DNA from: Microplitis mediator
Lineage: Eukaryota > Arthropoda > Insecta > Hymenoptera > Braconidae
NCBI RefSeq assembly: GCF_029852145.1
Contig: NC_079979.1
Location: 19,479,901 to 19,543,900 of the forward strand
Direction of reading: 5' to 3'
Length of the DNA: 64,000 nt
The notes under the pieces were generated by a model that saw only the letters and a program-made list of their open reading frames with translations, was not told the origin of the DNA and made no database searches. Positions 60,226-64,000 of the stretch are shown piece by piece; positions within the stretch are counted from its first letter, which is position 1; each line of letters begins with the position of its first letter. The position numbers were made by a program, and so were the translations under genes.

Positions 60226-62344
60226 CTAATAAGGCTTGTAAGCAGAATACGCTAAGTCTGAGGCATACGAATTTCCATCAGACGGATAATTGTGATAATT
60301 TGGCTCGTGAATATCGTCAGGAAATCCATGATTGCTCGTGTCTTTGTAATGGGGAAAACCTACCCCACTCTGTGAGTAAACCGGCGGCTGATAATTGTTC
60401 ATCAAAGGCTTGCAGAACTTGAAGAAGGCAATCACACCCGGTATCACTATCGCCAAGAACCCTAAGAATTTTTTGAAAGAGGCGAGGCCCAGTATCAGCG
60501 GCAGGAACAGCAACAATTTCAATTTAAATAATTTTAAAATTATTAACATCGGTATCAATAATTTTTTCAAACGGTTCCGAGCTGAAATGAAAATAGATTA
60601 AGTCAGTCTTAGTTTTTCTGGCAGTAATTGTGACTTTTCTTCTTTGTTCATTTAAAACTAATTATTTTCAGTGAAACTGGGGGCACCTTCGTCCCTAAAA
60701 TTGACATTCAGAAGTTATTGAGAAAAATTTAAATTACGGCTAAACTATCGCAGATACGACAAAAATGTGTGGAAGCAATTTTGTAGCGAATTAAATTTCC
60801 TACAAAAAAGGTCTCATTACATTTTTACGTACGTCCAGTCATTTCGGCGTAGTTTTAAATTTAATTGACAAGTACATCAATGAGCATCCAAAATTAAATT
60901 TTATCAAATTTTTGCTTCTAAAAATCAAAAAACTTGTCGATGCAGCATCAGATTTAGAAAAAATTGTGAGTTAATTCTAGTAAAAGAAGTTTAAAATAAA
61001 TGGTAAGTAGGCGGAAATTTTTCTAGGGGACTACAGGGTCAAATTTTCTGATGAAAATTTATGATAATTCCACAGATTTTCTCTAAAACAAATTCGAGAC
61101 TTTGACGACTCGATCGTGCTTTTGAAGCTTTGGAGCTGACCCACATGGTCAAGTTTTTTTTTCAATCCGCCGTAAAGTAGAATTGCCAAGAAAAATTTTT
61201 AAATAAATTTTGTAAAGTGGCCGCCATTTTTTCAGTTCTTCTCAACTTAGAAAAAATTAATAATACTCACAAAAAAGTGTGTCCTTTTTATTCTCAAGCG
61301 TATCTAATTCATCAGCAATTTCGTCCAAAAAACGCGGCGCATAAATTTGATTATCACCAGTTTCAGATGACGGAATTTTTATTTCAATGGCGACAGTTTT
61401 TATGAATTTTTCCGCTTTTCTTTCAACAAATTTTACCAAATGATCCCACTCACTGTCGTCTGATCTAAAAAAAATTATTTTTAATCACAATTAACTAAAG
61501 TAATTTTCTCTTTCCGAGTAACGTTAAATAATTTTTTAGTAGACGGTCTAGGACCCAATGAGTCGTCAAAAGACGATCAAATAAATTTACCAAATTTTGA
61601 CAGTCGGTTAATCAACTAAATAATTTAAAAAATCCATACCTAGGGGCGCTGGTATATTCGTACGGTTGACGGTTTACTTCCTCCACCAAATCTCTGCCCA
61701 TCCTCACAACTCTGACATTGTCGTTCATATAATATTCATGGTTTTGAAAAAATTCAGATAGTGAACTGATAGCACGAGATTTGAAGCATTCTGCAAAATC
61801 TCCACCCAGACATGCCTCGTTCATTCTGCCAATATATGGGTCTACATGCTGGCCAGTACCAAATCCAATCCAGTCAAATAAATCTTTTCCTTGCCGCGTT
61901 CGGTTTAAATTGACCCCCGATTTTTCAGATTCTGCCCTTTTAAAATTAACTTGTCCATCTAAAATAAATTAGAAAAATAATTAATAGTTACACTCAGGGT
62001 CAAAATGGGCACTTTTTCAAAATCCCCAGAAATTTTGACTAAAAAAATCTTTATCAAATTTCCAGACGCTTGAAATTTTATGGCCGGGGCACAATGGGCC
62101 ATTTTCTATACTTAAGAATAAAACCCAAAAATTTAATAATTTTTTTCATATTTTCCATTGAGCCCCAGAATTTTTCCCCCTCTCCCTCTACAAAAATAAA
62201 TTTTGAAAAATCCCATATTTTTGAATGTCGATAAAAATACTCACGTCGATTTTCCGTCGGTGTATCTTCAAAGGTAACTGACAGAACTGACGTTACCATG
62301 AGAGATAAAAAAATTGCAACAACCAAATTTTCAAACTTTTCCAT
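60226..62344 (-). CDS. Osiris-family protein J (four coding exons)
   Basis: Exons 62344-62245, 61958-61640, 61464-61271 and 60581-60226 encode 322 residues; introns are phase 1, 2 and 1. The ATG at 62344 opens a signal peptide (FENLVVAIFLSLMVTSVLS). Exon 2 adds a longer than usual polar N-terminal region before the Cys pair C83/C91 and FKSRAISSLSEFF. Exon 3 gives DHLVKFVERKAEKFIKTVAI then EIKIPSSE and an acidic end. Exon 4 starts with SRNRLKKLL (from residue 205) in place of GRGKKK. The hydrophobic domain is atypical: LKLLLFLPLILGLASFKKFL and GFLAIVIPGVIAFFKFCKP, without KIAL. This defines a distinct subtype. The tail is Pro/Tyr/His-rich and ends SDLAYSAYKPY, the conserved ending. A 5' UTR intron is likely (donor at 62930, acceptor at 62379). 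Confidence 0.93.
60584..61270 (-). other. Intron 3 of gene J
   Basis: A 687-bp intron with GTGAGT donor and TTTCATTTCAG acceptor. It contains a fragment of the 218-905 repeat family (60720-60830: GGCTAAACTATCGCAGATAC, GTAGCGAATTAAATTTCCTA). Confidence 0.7.
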
Positions 62345-62378
62345 CGCCAATTATCAAATTTCCCCAGTATTCAAAAAC

Positions 62379-62930
62379 CTAAAAAAAAATCTCATGAATT
62401 TCCTCTCGAAATTTTTCAAATGTTCTACTAAAAAATAAAGTCACCAGTCATCGAAAATTCTAAATTAAAATATTATTTTAGAAATAACTAATTACTATAT
62501 AAATATCAAAATATATATTTACTTACATTTATTCTTTACCGATCGGATATAAAATTTTAATTGTATATAACAGTAATATCAGACATTCCATGCTCGTAAT
62601 AAATGAAATAAATTAATATTCAATAATAATAATAATTACAAATTTTACTTTAAATATTTAATTGCCAACTTTATAAAACCGAGTACTAATTTCGTGTCGG
62701 TTTCCACGCGGTTCTCAAGTAAACTACCGGTTAGTTTTGTATACACGTACGTCGACAATAATACCGTTATCTTATAAGCCAATGAGGAGTCAGTAGATTT
62801 ATCCAGAGAATGTCTTAAAATAATATTTAATTATTTTCATTTTATTTAAATCGCAACAACTAATTAAGCGTTAATTATAAAATTAGAATTTTTGAATTTA
62901 CAAATAAATAAATAATTAATAAATACTTAC
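62379..62930 (-). other. Predicted 5' UTR intron of gene J
   Basis: Donor TTCAAC/GTAAGT at 62930 and acceptor TTTTTTTTTAG ending at 62379, 35 bases before the ATG. A second GTAAGT at about 62526 could mark an alternative or extra leader exon. Confidence 0.5.
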
Positions 62931-63063
62931 GTTGAATAAAATAATGAAATAAATTAAAACTGTCTCGGTCGAGTCGATAATGAGGACAATACTAAATATA
63001 TATAAAAAAATATAACGATAAAATATTACGCTGAAGCGCGAAATCAAACGGGCTTGTGACCGA

Positions 63064-63095
63064 GTGACGGTTTTGATCCACAATTTGTATTTATA
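63064..63095 (-). promoter_or_regulatory. TATA promoter of gene J
   Basis: Minus-strand TATAAATAC starts at 63095 within GCATATAAATAC. A start near 63064 would give a non-coding first exon of about 134 nt ending at the 62930 donor. Confidence 0.5.
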
Positions 63096-64000
63096 TGCAG
63101 AAACGGTATTGTATTTTAAAACGTAAGAGGATAAAGGATAGCGTGGGCTTGTTATCCACACGATTCGCTGGCAGCCGAGAGTGCAAAAAGGGAAAAAAAA
63201 AAAATGTTATTTTAAAAAAATCCAAATTTTTTTTTTACTCGATGCGAGAAAGTGAAAGTTCGGGATGGGATTTCTTTAGAAGCCGGAACTTGGATTCTGT
63301 TAAATGAAAAAGGCTTTCAAAAAATATTTATTTACATCTTGACATAACAGTTAAATGCGTCATATATAGATATTTTATAAATAAATTAGTTTTACTGACG
63401 GCGATGACGCACGAAAGCAAATCAAGTTCAATAAACTTTTTTTTTTAAGTTTTAGGTCAAATTTTTATTTTATAAATTTATTGACAGTTTTTTAAAATAA
63501 ATTACAGTTAAATATTTTAATGACGGGCACAAATCGCTCACCAAGTCCGTTAATAAATAAATAATTCATTAATTTAAGTAATTAATTGACGGAAAAAAAT
63601 GAACTTGAATAATTACTGAAAATTAACGCCCACGAGCTCAGGAGTTAGGAATTTTCTTAATTTGTTACAATAGACAATTAGTATTTTCCTGTATAGGCTG
63701 TAAATTTTTGCATTTTACTATTAAATTTACAAAATTTTCCATTGATAGTAGAATTGGTATTCACTGCAGGCTAACGCTTGTCTTCGCGCCCAAAGGAACC
63801 GGGTTCGAATCCCAGTGGTTGCATTTAATTCATAAAATTTTATGAAGTAAATTTCAAATAATTGACAATTACTACTAGGGATGATCGATTTGTTTTTCTA
63901 ATTGAATTTTATCACCAGTAGTAGCCAAGAAAAAATTCTTTTAAAAGTGTCTGCTATTCTGAGCTGGTAATGTCAGACAATGAGAAACTTTTTGTCAAAA
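63096..64000. other. Right end of window, upstream of gene J
   Basis: AT-rich DNA with no protein gene recognised. A tRNA-like B box (GGTTCGAATCC at 63802-63812) stands alone in a sequence that does not fold into a full cloverleaf. Confidence 0.4.

Overview
The window is AT-rich eukaryotic DNA with intron-bearing genes, TATA/Inr core promoters, long A/T-rich introns, microsatellites and many small terminal-inverted-repeat elements. Its protein-coding content is a single gene family: ten Osiris (DUF1676) genes, a family known only from insects. The host is therefore an insect. The AT-richness and abundance of MITEs fit a small-genome hymenopteran such as a parasitoid wasp, but that is inference; no ribosomal or mitochondrial marker is present.

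Layout, left to right: 1-5.4 kb is intergenic, with a 352-bp tandem duplication, a 51-bp tandem array and two MITEs. Gene A (5468-6812) is the only Osiris gene on the plus strand; it is divergent and has a tRNA-Thr(AGT) gene and a MITE in its first intron. Nine Osiris genes then run on the minus strand: B (8010-8857), C (12811-14585), D (16255-17310), E (21520-22504), F (29314-32079), G (40366-41343), H (47924-49520), I (54068-55069) and J (60226-62344). I assembled each by splicing exons at GT/AG sites; all ten give open, in-frame products of 208-326 residues.

The proteins share one plan. It is a signal peptide, a Cys-pair region (C-X7-11-C followed by a K/R-rich helix), usually an acidic linker, a basic (G/A)RGKKK motif directly after a phase-1 intron, a long hydrophobic DUF1676 segment of the type GKALLxxKIALxxxxIIGLKKL, and a variable tail rich in His, Gly or Tyr that often ends in LAYSAYKP or similar. 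Osiris proteins are secretory-pathway membrane proteins of cuticle-secreting cells, linked to trichome, tracheal and sensillar cuticle formation. Clustering and shared TATA/Inr promoters fit co-expression in moult-linked bursts. I could not assign individual Osi numbers with confidence.

The gaps between genes (up to about 8 kb) hold no convincing additional protein gene. They contain TA-flanked MITE families, a recently moved 439-bp element present as two ~99% identical inverted copies that bracket genes C-F, dispersed GGGGCAAAnTGG-type repeats, and three tandem arrays (periods about 221 bp, 50-65 bp and 46-48 bp). I see no wholly new biological system. The most unusual items are the degenerate plus-strand gene A with its intronic tRNA, the inverted twin element around four Osiris genes, an intron position shared only by B and H, and a shifted intron in F.
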